Source of the DNA: Rhodospirillales bacterium
Lineage (GTDB): Bacteria > Pseudomonadota > Alphaproteobacteria > BOG-932 > Roseiterribacteraceae
Length of the DNA: 64,000 nt
Assembly (NCBI GenBank): GCA_028291345.1
Contig: JAQGIF010000090.1
Span: forward strand, 1 to 64,000
Reading direction: 5' to 3'
Numbering within the stretch: the stretch's first letter is position 1; every line of letters starts with the position of its first letter. The position numbers and the translations under genes are program-made. The notes under the pieces were generated by a model, which saw only the letters and a program-made list of their open reading frames with translations, was not told the DNA's origin and searched no databases. Of this stretch, positions 26,606 to 36,931 are shown piece by piece.

Positions 26606-28702
26606 ATGGCGTCGACAGTGAATTACGAAACCAACCGGGGCAATGGCGGCGAAACCCATCAGCAGGTGCCGGCGAAGGGGCCACACGATGGGCAGGGCCA
26701 TCTGACGACCAATCAGGGCATCCGGGTTTCCGACAATCAGAATAGCTTGAAATCCGGGGCGCGCGGCCCGGCGTTGCTCGAAGATTTCGTGTTGCGCGAG
26801 AAGATTTTCCATTTCGATCATGAACGGATTCCCGAGCGTATCGTCCATGCCCGCGGATCGGCGGCGCACGGGTTTTTCGAGGTCTATGAATCGCTCGCCG
26901 ATATTACCAAGGCCGATCTCTTTCAGCGGCCGGGCGAGAAAACCCAGGTGTTCACCCGCTTTTCGACCGTCGCGGGTGGCGCCGGTTCGGTTGACACACC
27001 GCGCGACGTGCGCGGTTTCGCGGTCAAGTTCTATACGAAGGAAGGCAACTGGGACCTGGTCGGCAACAATATCCCGGTCTTCTTCATCCAGGACGCGATC
27101 AAGTTCCCGGACCTGATCCATTCGGTGAAGATGGAGGCCGATCGTGCCTATCCGCAGGCCGGCAGCGCGCACGACACGTTCTGGGACTGGGCGTCTCTGA
27201 TGCCGGAAACGACGCATATGCTGATGTGGGCGATGTCCGATCGCGCCATTCCCCGCTCGTTCCGCATGATGGAGGGATTCGGCATTCATACGTTCCGGCT
27301 GGTCAATGCCGAGGGTAAATCGACTTTCGTGAAGTTCCACTGGAAGCCGAAGCTTGGCATGCAATCCACCTTGTGGGACGAGGCGCTTAAGCTGCAGGCG
27401 GCGGACAATGATTATCACCGCCGCGACCTGTTCGAATCAATTGCGATGGGTGCGTACCCGGAATGGGAGCTGGGCATCCAGGCTTTCGACCAGAAATTCG
27501 CCGACAGCCTCCCATACGATGTCCTCGACTCGACCAAGATCATTCCTGAAGAAGTCCTGCCGGTCCGCCTCATCGGCCGCATGGTGCTGGACCGCAACCC
27601 TGACAATTTCTTCGCCGAGACCGAACAGGTTGCCTACTGCCCGGCGAATATCGTGCCGGGCGTCGACTTCACCAACGATCCGTTGCTACAAGGCCGGCTG
27701 TTCAGCTATCTGGACACGCAGAAAAGCCGGCTGGGGACAGCCAATTTCCATCAGATCCCGATCAATGCACCGAAATGCCCGTTCGCGAATTTCCAGCGCG
27801 ATGGGCAGATGCAGATGGCCGTACCGAAGGGCAGGGCGAATTACGAGCCGAACAGCCTTGCCGATGCCGGTGAGGAGCCCGGACCGCGCGAATGTCCAGC
27901 CACCGGTTTCACGACCTTCGAAGGCCGGCCGGATCACGATGAAGCCGGCGGCAAACTGCGCATCCGTGCCGAACTGTTCGCCGACCATTACAGCCAGGCG
28001 CGGCTGTTCTTCCGCTCGCTGACAGCGAACGAGCAGGCGCATGTCGCTTCCTCCTTCACCTTCGAACTGTCAAAGGTCGGGCTCGAGCATGTGCCGCCGC
28101 GCATGGTCGGCAACCTGCGCAATGTCGATGAAGAGTTGGCCAAACGTGTGGCCGACGGCATAGGCATTCCGCTGCCGTCCAAGAATGAGGCCGCGCGTCA
28201 GCCGATCGACATGAAGCCGAGCCCGGCGCTCAGCATCCAGGGCAATATGAAGGAGACGATAGCCGGGCGTTCGATCGGGATCCTGTATGCGGACGGTTCG
28301 GACGGCAAGGTGATCAAATCCCTTGTCGCCGGCATTCAGCAAAAAGGCGGCCGGGCTGTGCTGATCTCCCCAAAGGTCGGCGGTGCGACATTGGCTGACG
28401 GCTCGAAGCTGAAGGCCGACGGACAACTGGCCGGCACGCCGTCGCAGACGGTCGACGCGATCGCCGTCGTGCTGTCGGCTAGCGGATGCACGGCTTTGCT
28501 GAAGGAAAGCGCTGCGGTGCAGTTCGTGATGGATGCATTCGGCCATCTGAAGGCCATCGGCCATTCGCCCGACGCGATGCCGTTGCTCGATAAAGCCGGA
28601 GTGCAACCCGATGAAGGCATCACCGTGCTGGGCGACGCCTTCATCGGAGCGGCCGGAAAGCGGTTTTATGACCGGGAGCCGAAGGTGCGCACGCTGGCTT
28701 GA
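26606..28702 (+). CDS. katE: large-subunit (clade II) heme catalase, HPII type
   Basis: A 698-residue catalase converting hydrogen peroxide to water and oxygen. The active-site His lies in '[17 protein letters not shown]', the distal Asn in '[17 protein letters not shown]', and the proximal heme Tyr in '[14 protein letters not shown]'. After residue ~560 comes the flavodoxin/DJ-1-like C-terminal domain ('[13 protein letters not shown]', '[14 protein letters not shown]', '[11 protein letters not shown]'), which only the large-subunit clade has. The length fits that clade (700-750). A GGGGGGAG ribosome site precedes the ATG. It is followed on the same strand by two epimerase-like genes after 200 bp, so probably its own unit. 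Confidence 0.95.
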   Translation: MASTVNYETNRGNGGETHQQVPAKGPHDGQGHLTTNQGIRVSDNQNSLKSGARGPALLEDFVLREKIFHFDHERIPERIVHARGSAAHGFFEVYESLADITKADLFQRPGEKTQVFTRFSTVAGGAGSVDTPRDVRGFAVKFYTKEGNWDLVGNNIPVFFIQDAIKFPDLIHSVKMEADRAYPQAGSAHDTFWDWASLMPETTHMLMWAMSDRAIPRSFRMMEGFGIHTFRLVNAEGKSTFVKFHWKPKLGMQSTLWDEALKLQAADNDYHRRDLFESIAMGAYPEWELGIQAFDQKFADSLPYDVLDSTKIIPEEVLPVRLIGRMVLDRNPDNFFAETEQVAYCPANIVPGVDFTNDPLLQGRLFSYLDTQKSRLGTANFHQIPINAPKCPFANFQRDGQMQMAVPKGRANYEPNSLADAGEEPGPRECPATGFTTFEGRPDHDEAGGKLRIRAELFADHYSQARLFFRSLTANEQAHVASSFTFELSKVGLEHVPPRMVGNLRNVDEELAKRVADGIGIPLPSKNEAARQPIDMKPSPALSIQGNMKETIAGRSIGILYADGSDGKVIKSLVAGIQQKGGRAVLISPKVGGATLADGSKLKADGQLAGTPSQTVDAIAVVLSASGCTALLKESAAVQFVMDAFGHLKAIGHSPDAMPLLDKAGVQPDEGITVLGDAFIGAAGKRFYDREPKVRTLA

Positions 28703-28902
28703 GCGCGCCAATCTTTTATCCCTCGCTCCGAGTAGGAGGACAGGGATGCTAAGGCTCAGTGAGGACAGCGAACTTAGCCTCAGCCGGGTGAGGGGGGCTG
28801 TAAGGTGCCGAAGCCCATGCACCCTCATCCGGCTGCAAGCGGCAGAGGGTAATTCCGGGCGTCCTCTGTTATAAAATGCGCAAAGTCTTGAGGGGGAAAA
28901 CG

Positions 28903-29907
28903 ATGCGCATCCTGATAACGGGCGCAGCCGGAATGATCGGCCGGAAGCTGGCGGAGCAGCTGGCGCAAATAGGCCGGCTCGGCGACCAAGCAATCTCCGT
29001 CCTGACGCTGACCGATGTTGTGCCGCCGGTCGTTCCCGCCGGTTTCGCCGGCCTTCTCGAACTCGACACGGCCGACCTCGCGACGCCGGATGAAGCGACA
29101 AGGCTGATCGCCGGCCGGCCCGATGTCATCTTCCATACAGCGGGCATCGTGTCCGGCGAGGCGGAGAGCGATTTCAACAAGGGCTACCGGGTCAATCTCG
29201 ACGGCTCCCGTCTGTTGCTGGCGGCGATCAGGCAGGAGGGGCAGGCCGCACTTTATCGGCCCAGGCTGGTCTTCACGTCTTCGATAGCAGTCTTCGGGGC
29301 GCCGTTTCCCGATACAATCGACGACGATTTCCTGACCGCGCCATTGACCAGTTACGGCACCCAAAAGGCGATGGTCGAACTCCTGCTGTCTGACTACACC
29401 CGGCGGGGCTTCGTCGATGGTGTGGGGCTCAGGCTCCCGACGATCTGCGTCCGGCCCGGCATCCCGAATAAGGCCGCCTCGGGTTTCTTCTCCAGCATCA
29501 TTCGCGAACCGCTGGCCGCCCGTGAAGCGGTTCTACCGGTTTCCGGCGACGTTCGCGCCTGGCATGCCAGCCCACGCGCGGCCATCGGTTTTCTGCTCCA
29601 TGCCGCGACCCTGGACGCGGCTATGTTGGGAGCGCGACGCAATATGAACATGCCCGGTTTGTCGGTCACGGTGGACGAGCAGATCGCGGCGCTGAGGCGG
29701 GTCGCGGGCGATGGCGCCGTGCAGTCGATCCGCCGCGAATTCGACCCCACTATCGCGAAGATGGTCGACGGCTGGCCTCAAGCCTTCGACGCGGCGCGCG
29801 CACTCGCTCTCGGCTTCCGTGCGGATTCTTCATTCGACGAGATCATCCAGAACCATATCGATGATGAGATGAGTGGCTCGATTGCCAAAGTGGCTGAGGC
29901 CACATAG
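28903..29907 (+). CDS. NAD-dependent epimerase/dehydratase, D-erythronate dehydrogenase (DenD)-like
   Basis: A 334-residue Rossmann-fold extended SDR. The NAD site is 'ITGAAGMIGRKLAEQL', then 'DVIFHTAGIVSGEAESDFNKGYRVN', the catalytic Ser/Tyr-Lys region 'FTSSIAVFGAP' and 'SYGTQKAMVELLL' (Y-x-x-x-K), and 'LRLPTICVRPG'. This set is typical of DenD, which oxidises D-erythronate at C2, and of close homologues. The start was placed at the ATG at 28903 (MRILITG) behind GAGGGG; nine codons upstream is a weaker start. It lies 30 bp ahead of a second NAD-epimerase-like gene, so a two-gene operon. Confidence 0.85.
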   Translation: MRILITGAAGMIGRKLAEQLAQIGRLGDQAISVLTLTDVVPPVVPAGFAGLLELDTADLATPDEATRLIAGRPDVIFHTAGIVSGEAESDFNKGYRVNLDGSRLLLAAIRQEGQAALYRPRLVFTSSIAVFGAPFPDTIDDDFLTAPLTSYGTQKAMVELLLSDYTRRGFVDGVGLRLPTICVRPGIPNKAASGFFSSIIREPLAAREAVLPVSGDVRAWHASPRAAIGFLLHAATLDAAMLGARRNMNMPGLSVTVDEQIAALRRVAGDGAVQSIRREFDPTIAKMVDGWPQAFDAARALALGFRADSSFDEIIQNHIDDEMSGSIAKVAEAT

Positions 29908-29937
29908 GGTCCGCCATCTTTTGACGGGGAGGGTCAT

Positions 29938-30840
29938 ATGAGGGTTTTAGTGGTCGGCGGCGCCGGCATGATCGGCGGCCACGCGGCGTTGCGCTTGCAG
30001 AAAAGCGGGCATGCCGTGACCATCGCCGGCCGCAATCCTCCCGAGGCCGGCACCCCGCTGGCGGCGCTGGAGTTCCACCGCCTCGATTATATCAACGACG
30101 CGCCACCGGCGCGGTTGAAGGAATTCGACGCGCTTTTGTTCGCTGCGGGCAACGACATCCGCCATGTCCCGAAAGGCGCGGATTTCTTCGCCCATGTGAC
30201 TCATGCCAACGCTGTGGCTCAGCCGCGCTTCTTCGCCGCCGCGCGCGACGCGGGGGTTGGCACGGCCATCAATATCGGTAGCTTCTACCCGCATGTCGCG
30301 CCGGAATTGATGCGGGACAATCTCTACATGCAGTCCCGCCAGGCGGCCCATGATGGCATGCGCGCCTTGGCCGGCGACGGCTTCCGCGTGATCAGCATCG
30401 ACGCCCCCTTCGTCGTCGGCGCTGTGCCGGGTTTGAAGACGATGTTCGCGTCATATGTGGAATATGCCGAGGGAAAGTTCGCCGGCATCCCGATCTTCAC
30501 CCCGCCCGGCGGCGTCAATTTCGTCAGCACCGATTCGATTTCCGACTGCGTCGAAACCGTTCTGACTAAGGGCGAGAATGGCAACGCCTACCTTATCGGC
30601 GACGAAAATCTCAGCTTCCGGCAATTCTTCGGCGAGTTCTTCAACGGGGTCGGCAAGCCCGTTCCGCCGGCGATCGACCAGGAACACCCGATGCTGCCGG
30701 ACGGCGCCATTACCTGGGGCCGCGGCAACAATCTGTTCTTCGAGACCGATCCGGCGGAAACCGCACTGCTGAACTATCGGCATAACGATGTGCTGCGCAC
30801 GGTGCGCGAGGAGATCGTGCCGCAGTTCAAGTCAGCCTAG
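29938..30840 (+). CDS. NAD-dependent epimerase/dehydratase family protein
   Basis: A 300-residue Rossmann protein: 'VLVVGGAGMIGGHAALRLQ' at the N-terminus binds NAD(P). 'FDALLFAAGNDIRHVPKG', 'INIGSFYPHVAP', 'YMQSRQAAHDGMRAL' and 'VISIDAPFVVG' follow. The canonical Y-x-x-x-K is replaced by Y-M-Q-S-R, so the chemistry may differ from classical SDRs. A strong site GGGGAGG lies before the ATG. It is co-transcribed with the DenD-like gene just upstream. The substrate is not predictable; a sugar-acid or steroid-type alcohol are options. Confidence 0.8.
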   Translation: MRVLVVGGAGMIGGHAALRLQKSGHAVTIAGRNPPEAGTPLAALEFHRLDYINDAPPARLKEFDALLFAAGNDIRHVPKGADFFAHVTHANAVAQPRFFAAARDAGVGTAINIGSFYPHVAPELMRDNLYMQSRQAAHDGMRALAGDGFRVISIDAPFVVGAVPGLKTMFASYVEYAEGKFAGIPIFTPPGGVNFVSTDSISDCVETVLTKGENGNAYLIGDENLSFRQFFGEFFNGVGKPVPPAIDQEHPMLPDGAITWGRGNNLFFETDPAETALLNYRHNDVLRTVREEIVPQFKSA

Positions 30841-30951
30841 AGTGGCGCGGAAACCTTCCAACCATGGCTTTCAGTGCCCATATCGCCAAGGCTAGCGTCT
30901 TTCCGTTCAACATCCGCGCAGTCACGCGGTAAGGGTCGAAAGGTTGGAAAA

Positions 30952-31326
30952 ATGACCAAGCATTTTGTGGTAACGGCTGCCGTCATCGGTGCGATGGCGT
31001 TGACCGCGGGTTTGCCCGCGATGGCGGCGGAAGGGAGCGGGCGGCCTGTTTGCATCCGGTCCTATGACATCGATCATACCGAGACGCCCAACGACAATAC
31101 GATCCTGTTCTATATGCATGGGCACAAGCTGTTTAAGGCGGATATGGTCAACCGCTGCGTCGGCCTGAGAAACAATACCCGGGGCTTCACTTATCAGCCG
31201 ACAAATCCCGGGACGGACGAGATCTGTTCCAACCTGCTGACCATTCACCTGAACGATACGGGCCAGGTTTGTTTGGTCGGCGCCATCACGCCAGTCGAGG
31301 CGCCAGCCGGAAAGACGTCGCCTTAA
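30952..31326 (+). CDS. small exported protein of unknown function, DUF6491-like
   Basis: A 124-residue protein with a signal peptide (MTKHFVVTAAVIGAMALTAG..AMA|AE near residue 25). The mature part has four Cys and the run 'VCIRSYDIDHTETPNDNTIL' followed by 'NRCVGLRNNTRGFTYQP' and 'EICSNLLTI', which resembles the small alphaproteobacterial periplasmic family DUF6491. The Cys may form two disulfides. The start at 30952 avoids a 26-codon non-conserved extension. No function is known. Confidence 0.75.
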   Translation: MTKHFVVTAAVIGAMALTAGLPAMAAEGSGRPVCIRSYDIDHTETPNDNTILFYMHGHKLFKADMVNRCVGLRNNTRGFTYQPTNPGTDEICSNLLTIHLNDTGQVCLVGAITPVEAPAGKTSP

Positions 31327-31483
31327 GCGCGCCTTTGTCCGCTCTCGATCGCACTGACCGCCCTCTCCATGTTCCTAGCTTTTGGAATTGAACCGACTTC
31401 GTCGGCTTAGTATCGCAAAGCTCACCGAGGAGGCTCCGCACCCGATCGTCGTGCGGGTTGTCACCGACCATCGCAACACGCGT

Positions 31484-34012
31484 TTAATAACCACTTTCAC
31501 GTGCGAAACCGTCACCCCAGTCCGTCGCCTCCCTAACCAACTCCTCTTCCGCCTCCGCCAACAAATGATCCCGCGCCTCGCCCCAAACACTCTCCCGCCC
31601 GATCTCCAGTAAAACAGGCACAGCCAGCGGCGACACCCGCTCAAGCACCTTCAGCGTGATCCGCCCCTTGGCGCGTTGCAGCAGGTCGGCCACACGACGC
31701 ACGTCGGTCAGGCCGCGGGCGGCGTCGGCCCGGGTGGCGCGCAGCAGGATATGATCCGGCTCATGCCGTTTCAGGACCTCGTAGATCAGGTCCGAGCTGA
31801 AGGTTACCTGGCGGCCCGATTTCCGCTTTTCGCCCGGGTGATTGCGTTCGATCAGGCCGGCGATGACGGCGACATTGCGGAAGGTGCGCTTCAGAAGGCT
31901 GGAATCCTCCATCCATGCCTCCAGGTCGTCGCCCAGCATGTCCTCGTCGAACAGCGGGGCGATATCGGCCTTGCTGACAGGATTTAGCGACCAGATCCCC
32001 AGCACATAATCGGTGGCGACGAAACCCAAAGGCCTCAATCCCATTCGCTCCATCCTGCGGGTCAGCAGCATGCCCAATGTCTGGTGCGCGTTGCGGCCCT
32101 CGAAGCAGTAGGCGACGGTGTATTGGCGATCGCCGCGCGGAAAACTTTCGACCAGCAAGCCATGCGGGTCGGGCATCACCGAGGCGCAGCGCTGAAGCTC
32201 GAGCCACTCGCGCACGTCGCGCGGCATGTCCGTCCAGGCGGCAGGGTTGGCCAGCATGTCGCGCACGCGCTCCGCCAAATGGGTCGTCAGCGGCAGGCGG
32301 CCACCGGCATAAGCAGGGACCTTCGGGTCGCCTGTGCCGCCATCGGTCGCCATCACCTCGGTGTCGTGCAGCCCGACGAATTTCAGCAGCCGGCCGGCGA
32401 AGATGAATGTGTCACCAACCACGAGACCGTTGGCGAAATATTCCTCGACCTCGCCCAGTACGCGGCGGCCGAGGCGCACCTTGAGCATGGTCGCCTCGAC
32501 GATAGTGCCGATATTCATCCGGTACTGCCGCAGCGCATGGGGGCTCGCCAGCGTGTATTCGCCGGTCGCCTCGTCCAGCTTAAGCCGACGGAATCGCTCA
32601 TAATTGCCCAGAGCATAGCCGCCCGTCGACACGAAGCGGACCGCATCGTCGAAATCGCGGCGAGCGAGCGCGGCATAGGGCGCGGCGCTGGTCACGTCGG
32701 CGAACAGTGCATCGGCGGTGAAGGGGCCGGAGCAGGCCATCCCGAGAATGTGCTGTGCCAGCACGTCCAATCCGCCGGCCACGACCGGGTCATTGTCGAA
32801 GCTCTTTTCCGCCACCGCGTCAGCGGCGGCGCGGCACTCGAGATATTCGAAGCGGTTGCCGGGCACCAGCAGGGCGCGGCTGGGTTCGTCAAGCCGGTGA
32901 TTGGCGCGGCCGATGCGCTGGATCAGGCGCGATGCTCCCTTTGGCGCGCCGACCTGGACTACGAGATCGACCGAGCCCCAATCGATGCCGAGATCGAGCG
33001 AGGAGGTGGCGACAACGGCGCGAAGTTCCCCGCGCGCCATCGCTGCCTCCACCTTGCGGCGCTGCTCGATCTCCAGCGATCCATGGTGGATGCCGATCGG
33101 CAAGTTTTCGGTATTGAAACGCCACAGGCCCTGGAAGCACAATTCCGCCTGGGCACGGGTGTTGACGAAGACGATGCAGGTTTTGACCGCGCGGATGCGC
33201 TCGTAAACCTCCTCCATCGCGTGGACAGCCATATGTCCTGCCCAGGGCATGCGCTCGCGCGTCGCCAAGGTTTCGACCGCCGGCTGGGCGCCGTCGCGGC
33301 CGCGTATAATCATCACGTCCTTCGGACTGGGCTGGCCGCTTTTGGATAGATAGGCGGCGAGGCGGGGAGGGTCAGCGACCGTCGCCGACAGGCCGACCGC
33401 GCGGGCTCGGGGCGTCAGGCGGCGCAACCGCGCCATGCCCAGCGACAGCAGATCGCCGCGCTTGGTCCCGGCGATGGCATGCAGCTCGTCGATGATGATG
33501 GTCTTGCAGCCGGCGAAGATGTCGCCGGCATCGGTATTAGACAACATCAGCGCCAGGCTTTCCGGCGTGGTCATCAAGATATGCGGCGGCGTTTTTCGTT
33601 GCCGTTCGCGCTTGGCCTGCGGGGTATCGCCGGTACGGGTCTCGGCCCGAATGGGTAGGCGCAGTTCCGCGATCGGCGTTTCCAGGTTGCGCTGGATATC
33701 GACCGCAAGTGCCTTCAGCGGCGAGATATAGAGAGTATGCAGGCCCGGCCGGGGCCGTTCGGCCAGATCGACCAGGCTGGGCAGGAATCCGGCCAAGGTC
33801 TTGCCGCCGCCTGTCGGCGCGACCAGCAGGGCGTTCTGACCGCGCGCTGCCGCCTCCAGCATCGCCAGCTGATGCGCATGCGGCGTCCAGCCGCGATGGG
33901 TGAACCATGCGGCGATATTTGGCGGCAGCAGCTCCGTTTGCTTTGACGGCTCCGGTGGTGTCCAGAAATCGGCCAGGGGCAGGGAACTCATGCCCCCCAT
34001 ATGGGAGAACAA
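31484..34012 (-). CDS. ligase-associated DNA-damage-response DEXH-box helicase (Lhr family)
   Basis: An 842-residue superfamily 2 helicase. Walker A 'APTGGGKT' is near residue 65, motif Ia is 'YISPLKALAVD', motif II is D-E-L-H-A, motif III is 'GLSATVADP', and the C-terminal RecA domain has 'FVNTRAQAELCFQGL' and 'QRIGRANHR'. The winged-helix and Lhr core follow ('LGNYERFRRLKLDEATGEYTL'). In most alphaproteobacteria this gene is clustered with a phosphoesterase (PdeM), an ATP-dependent DNA ligase and an exonuclease-like protein. None of these is next to it here. The upstream neighbour is a decayed GNAT gene and 3' of it are about 160 bases of non-coding DNA. Confidence 0.92.
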   Translation of the reverse strand: MFSHMGGMSSLPLADFWTPPEPSKQTELLPPNIAAWFTHRGWTPHAHQLAMLEAAARGQNALLVAPTGGGKTLAGFLPSLVDLAERPRPGLHTLYISPLKALAVDIQRNLETPIAELRLPIRAETRTGDTPQAKRERQRKTPPHILMTTPESLALMLSNTDAGDIFAGCKTIIIDELHAIAGTKRGDLLSLGMARLRRLTPRARAVGLSATVADPPRLAAYLSKSGQPSPKDVMIIRGRDGAQPAVETLATRERMPWAGHMAVHAMEEVYERIRAVKTCIVFVNTRAQAELCFQGLWRFNTENLPIGIHHGSLEIEQRRKVEAAMARGELRAVVATSSLDLGIDWGSVDLVVQVGAPKGASRLIQRIGRANHRLDEPSRALLVPGNRFEYLECRAAADAVAEKSFDNDPVVAGGLDVLAQHILGMACSGPFTADALFADVTSAAPYAALARRDFDDAVRFVSTGGYALGNYERFRRLKLDEATGEYTLASPHALRQYRMNIGTIVEATMLKVRLGRRVLGEVEEYFANGLVVGDTFIFAGRLLKFVGLHDTEVMATDGGTGDPKVPAYAGGRLPLTTHLAERVRDMLANPAAWTDMPRDVREWLELQRCASVMPDPHGLLVESFPRGDRQYTVAYCFEGRNAHQTLGMLLTRRMERMGLRPLGFVATDYVLGIWSLNPVSKADIAPLFDEDMLGDDLEAWMEDSSLLKRTFRNVAVIAGLIERNHPGEKRKSGRQVTFSSDLIYEVLKRHEPDHILLRATRADAARGLTDVRRVADLLQRAKGRITLKVLERVSPLAVPVLLEIGRESVWGEARDHLLAEAEEELVREATDWGDGFARESGY

Positions 34013-34055
34013 ATCGGGTTCGTCACTGGTTGAGTGCCAAAAATCTTCCCGCTGA

Positions 34056-34578
34056 TTGGAGGGAGCGGCGTGGCATGTGATAGCAGCGCCGATGATGACG
34101 CGATGCTTTCCAATGGCGTGCTGTGCACAAGGGATTTGCGACCCGGATGTCGGTCATCCGACCTATCCGGAGGATCCTTCCATATTCGCCCAGCGTTTGG
34201 CTGTCTATCAGGAGGGTTGCCTGGTGATGGAGATTGCCGGCGTGCCGGTCGGCTACGTCGTCAGTCACCCGGGGATATAAGCCAGGCCGCCGAAGCTTAA
34301 CAGTCTCCTCAGCGCGCCGCCGCCCCTGCCGACAAGATATTACATTCATGACATCGCGCCGCTGCCGCAAATGCGCGGCATGGGCGGAGCGGACATGGCG
34401 ATAGAGCAGCGTCTTTTAACCCATGTCATAGCCGGGGCTTCCCCGGAGTTTCTCTCATCGCCGTTAATCATTCGCGCGGCTCCTGGGAGCGGCACGGTTT
34501 TCGCACCGTCGCGGTGCCGCGAAGGGGGATTTGTCGAGTTACGACAGCGGGGCAAGGTTCAGGTCGCGGCCATGCTGA
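34056..34578 (+). pseudogene. multiply frameshifted GNAT family acetyltransferase
   Basis: Read in pieces, the strand gives 'HPTYPEDPSIFAQRLAVYQE' and 'CLVMEIAGVPVGYVVSHP' (to about 34276). In another frame follows 'PPKLNSLLSAPPPLPTRYYI' then 'HDIAPLPQMRGMGGA'. A third frame gives 'GFPGVSLIAVNHS' and 'SWERHGFRTVAVP', and a fourth gives 'LSSYDSGARF' ending at TGA 34576-34578. Together these form an almost complete GNAT N-acetyltransferase (acetyl-CoA site at 'QMRGMGGA') broken by at least three frame changes. It overlaps the end of the convergent kinase gene by 20 bases. The number of lesions argues for decay rather than a single sequencing error. Confidence 0.75.
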
Positions 34579-36931
34579 CGGGCGGCGCCCCAGTCAACGC
34601 TTGCTGCAGCGCCTGCGCCAGATCGGAGCGGGTGAAGGGTTTCGTCAGGCATTGCGCGTCCGACAGATCGTAGTTCTGCATTAAATCCTGCGGCGCATAA
34701 CCCGACATGAAGATGACCCTCAGGTCCGGCCGGTGGCTCCGCGCAGCCTTCGCCAGTGCCGGGCCGCTGATTCCGCCGGGTAGAACAATATCCGTCAGCA
34801 GCAGATCGACATCGGGGGCGGCGTTCAGGATCTGGAGCGCCGATGTGCCGTCAGCTGCCGCTAATGTCCGATAGCCCAGCGATGTGATCACGCGAATTTG
34901 GAACTCCCGCAACGCTTCATTGTCTTCGACCAAAAGGATCATCTGCTGGGCGCCGGCGATCGGCGCGGGCCTCTCGATCTGAATCGCATCGGCGGGCATG
35001 TCGTCCCGCAGCTCGGGCAGATAAAGACTGATTGTCGTGCCTAAACCCTCTTCGCTGTAAATTGTTAGATGCCCGCCGGATTGCTTGATGAACCCAAAAA
35101 CCATGCTAAGCCCCAACCCGCTGCCTTTCCCGACCGCCTTGGTCGTGAAAAAGGGTTCAGCCGCCCGGTCGAGGACCGCTTTCGGCATTCCGACCCCGGT
35201 ATCGGTAATCGAAACTTTGACGTAGCGGCCGGGCGCCACTTCGTCATGGTGCCTGCGATAATCCTCATCTAGGACGGCGTTTTCCGCCACGATCGTCAGC
35301 TTGCCGCCTGACGGCATTGCATCGCGCGCATTGACGACAAGATTGAGCACCGCGTTCGCCAATTGGCCGGAATCGATCCGCGATCTCCGCAGGTCGGGTG
35401 CGATGGTGGTGTGGATCGCGATCGTTTCCTCGATCATGCGTCTAAGCATTTCGATGGTTCGCGACACCAGGGCGCCGACATCCACCGCGGTCGCCATCAG
35501 TTGCTGCTGGCGTGAAAAAGCGAGCAATTGGTGGGTTAGGCCCGATCCATGTTCCGCCGCCGTCAAGGCGCCCTGGACGAGCTCCCTTGATGGGGGATCG
35601 TTATCGAGACGCTCTCCCAGGAGCTCGAGATTACCCTGGATGACCGCGAGCAGATTGTTGAAATCGTGGGCAACGCCGCCGGTCAATTGGCCCACCGCCT
35701 CCATTTTCTGAGCTTGGCGAAGCTTGCGCTCCAGTTCTTTGATAGAGCCGACATCGTGGGCGATGCAGAGCATGCCTGTCGGTTGATCGTTTGCGTCGCG
35801 CAGAATGGCGGAGGACATGCGCAACTCGAGCTCGGTCCCGTCGATTGCGACCCGCCGGACCTCGACATCCTTGAAGCCATCTTGCTCGAATGCGGACTTG
35901 ACGAGGGATTCGGAGGACTGGGCACCCGGCGGCACGCGTCCTGAGGGCAAGTCGCGCCAAGGCTTTCCAATCGCATCGACTGCCGAAATTCCATAGATAT
36001 TGACGACGGCGGGGTTCCAGATCGTTATGCGTTCATCCGCATCGATAGCCCAGATCGCCACCGGAGCGGATTCGATAATCTTGCCAAGCTTGGCGTTGGC
36101 TTGCCGCAGTGCCTCCGCGCTGCTTTGGCGTTCCTCGAAGATTGCCTGTTGCCGCCGACTTTCGATGATGGCTGCGGCGGCAATTTTCTCCTCTGTAATA
36201 TCGCGCACAGTGACGAGGAGCCGCGATCCCCAGTCGTCCAGAACCGGGGCGATCTGGATGTCGACGGGAAATTCCCCGCCATTCGCACGTAGGGCGAAAA
36301 AATCCAGGCCCCTGCCCATAGGCCGGCCTTGTGGGGCGGCGGCGAATATTTTGAGAAACTCCTCGTATCGGGTGCGAAAACGCTCTGGAATCAACACATC
36401 CGCTGTCTGGCCTACGAGCAGGTCGCGGGTATAACCGAACATTGTCAGCGTCGAATCATTGACACGAACGACGCGTCCCGCCGTGTCAATGACAATCACA
36501 GCGTCGGGGTTGGAGTTGAAGATCGCAACGTCGAACGTGCGCAAATTGGCGGAATGCCGCAGGGCAGATCGCAGAACTCCGACAATCGTAACCTCGGCGA
36601 TGCCGAATGATATGAAAGAAAGAAGATTGTTGATTTGCACCTGATCTTCAATGTGGAACGAATATCGGGTCGGGATAATGAAATACCAGACCGCGAAAAA
36701 AGCTAGGCCGCCGGCCAGCGTACCCGCCCGCATCCCGCAAACCAGTGTTGCGATCATGATCCCAAAAACGGGGAGTAATAGCTGAGAACCCGAAATATCG
36801 GGTTCGACCGCAATGCATAGCGCGGTTACGACGGCAACGACGAAACTTGCTAAAACATAGGCGCTGACCGATCCCGGTCGGATGATTGTCAGGCTAAGAT
36901 ATAGGCGTTCAAGAAAAGGCTCGTCATGCAT
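34559..36931 (-). CDS. membrane hybrid histidine kinase: DUF4118-like membrane domain, two PAS domains, HisKA, HATPase, receiver
   Basis: A 790-residue sensor. Residues about 20-120 hold several membrane segments (from 'VLASFVVAVVTAL' to 'LLSFISFGIAEVTIVGVL') of the kind seen in KdpD-type DUF4118. PAS 1 begins near 'IFNSNPDAVIVIDTAGRVV' and PAS 2 near 'IIESAPVAIWAIDADERIT'. The phospho-acceptor box is 'GGVAHDFNNLLAVIQGNLE', of the HisKA family with Asn pairs. The ATPase has 'LNLVVNARDAMP' and 'GSGLGLSMVFG'. The C-terminal receiver has phospho-Asp in 'LLLTDIVLPGG' and Lys in 'LTKPF'. The start was set at the ATG at 36931; a 40-codon upstream extension is non-conserved. No response regulator gene adjoins it. 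Confidence 0.92.
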   Translation of the reverse strand: MHDEPFLERLYLSLTIIRPGSVSAYVLASFVVAVVTALCIAVEPDISGSQLLLPVFGIMIATLVCGMRAGTLAGGLAFFAVWYFIIPTRYSFHIEDQVQINNLLSFISFGIAEVTIVGVLRSALRHSANLRTFDVAIFNSNPDAVIVIDTAGRVVRVNDSTLTMFGYTRDLLVGQTADVLIPERFRTRYEEFLKIFAAAPQGRPMGRGLDFFALRANGGEFPVDIQIAPVLDDWGSRLLVTVRDITEEKIAAAAIIESRRQQAIFEERQSSAEALRQANAKLGKIIESAPVAIWAIDADERITIWNPAVVNIYGISAVDAIGKPWRDLPSGRVPPGAQSSESLVKSAFEQDGFKDVEVRRVAIDGTELELRMSSAILRDANDQPTGMLCIAHDVGSIKELERKLRQAQKMEAVGQLTGGVAHDFNNLLAVIQGNLELLGERLDNDPPSRELVQGALTAAEHGSGLTHQLLAFSRQQQLMATAVDVGALVSRTIEMLRRMIEETIAIHTTIAPDLRRSRIDSGQLANAVLNLVVNARDAMPSGGKLTIVAENAVLDEDYRRHHDEVAPGRYVKVSITDTGVGMPKAVLDRAAEPFFTTKAVGKGSGLGLSMVFGFIKQSGGHLTIYSEEGLGTTISLYLPELRDDMPADAIQIERPAPIAGAQQMILLVEDNEALREFQIRVITSLGYRTLAAADGTSALQILNAAPDVDLLLTDIVLPGGISGPALAKAARSHRPDLRVIFMSGYAPQDLMQNYDLSDAQCLTKPFTRSDLAQALQQALTGAPPVSMAAT

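Noticed and set aside
32084-33349. 421-codon plus-strand frame inside the Lhr-type helicase gene
   Set aside because: Antisense to a complete helicase with all motifs; its composition mirrors the opposite strand.
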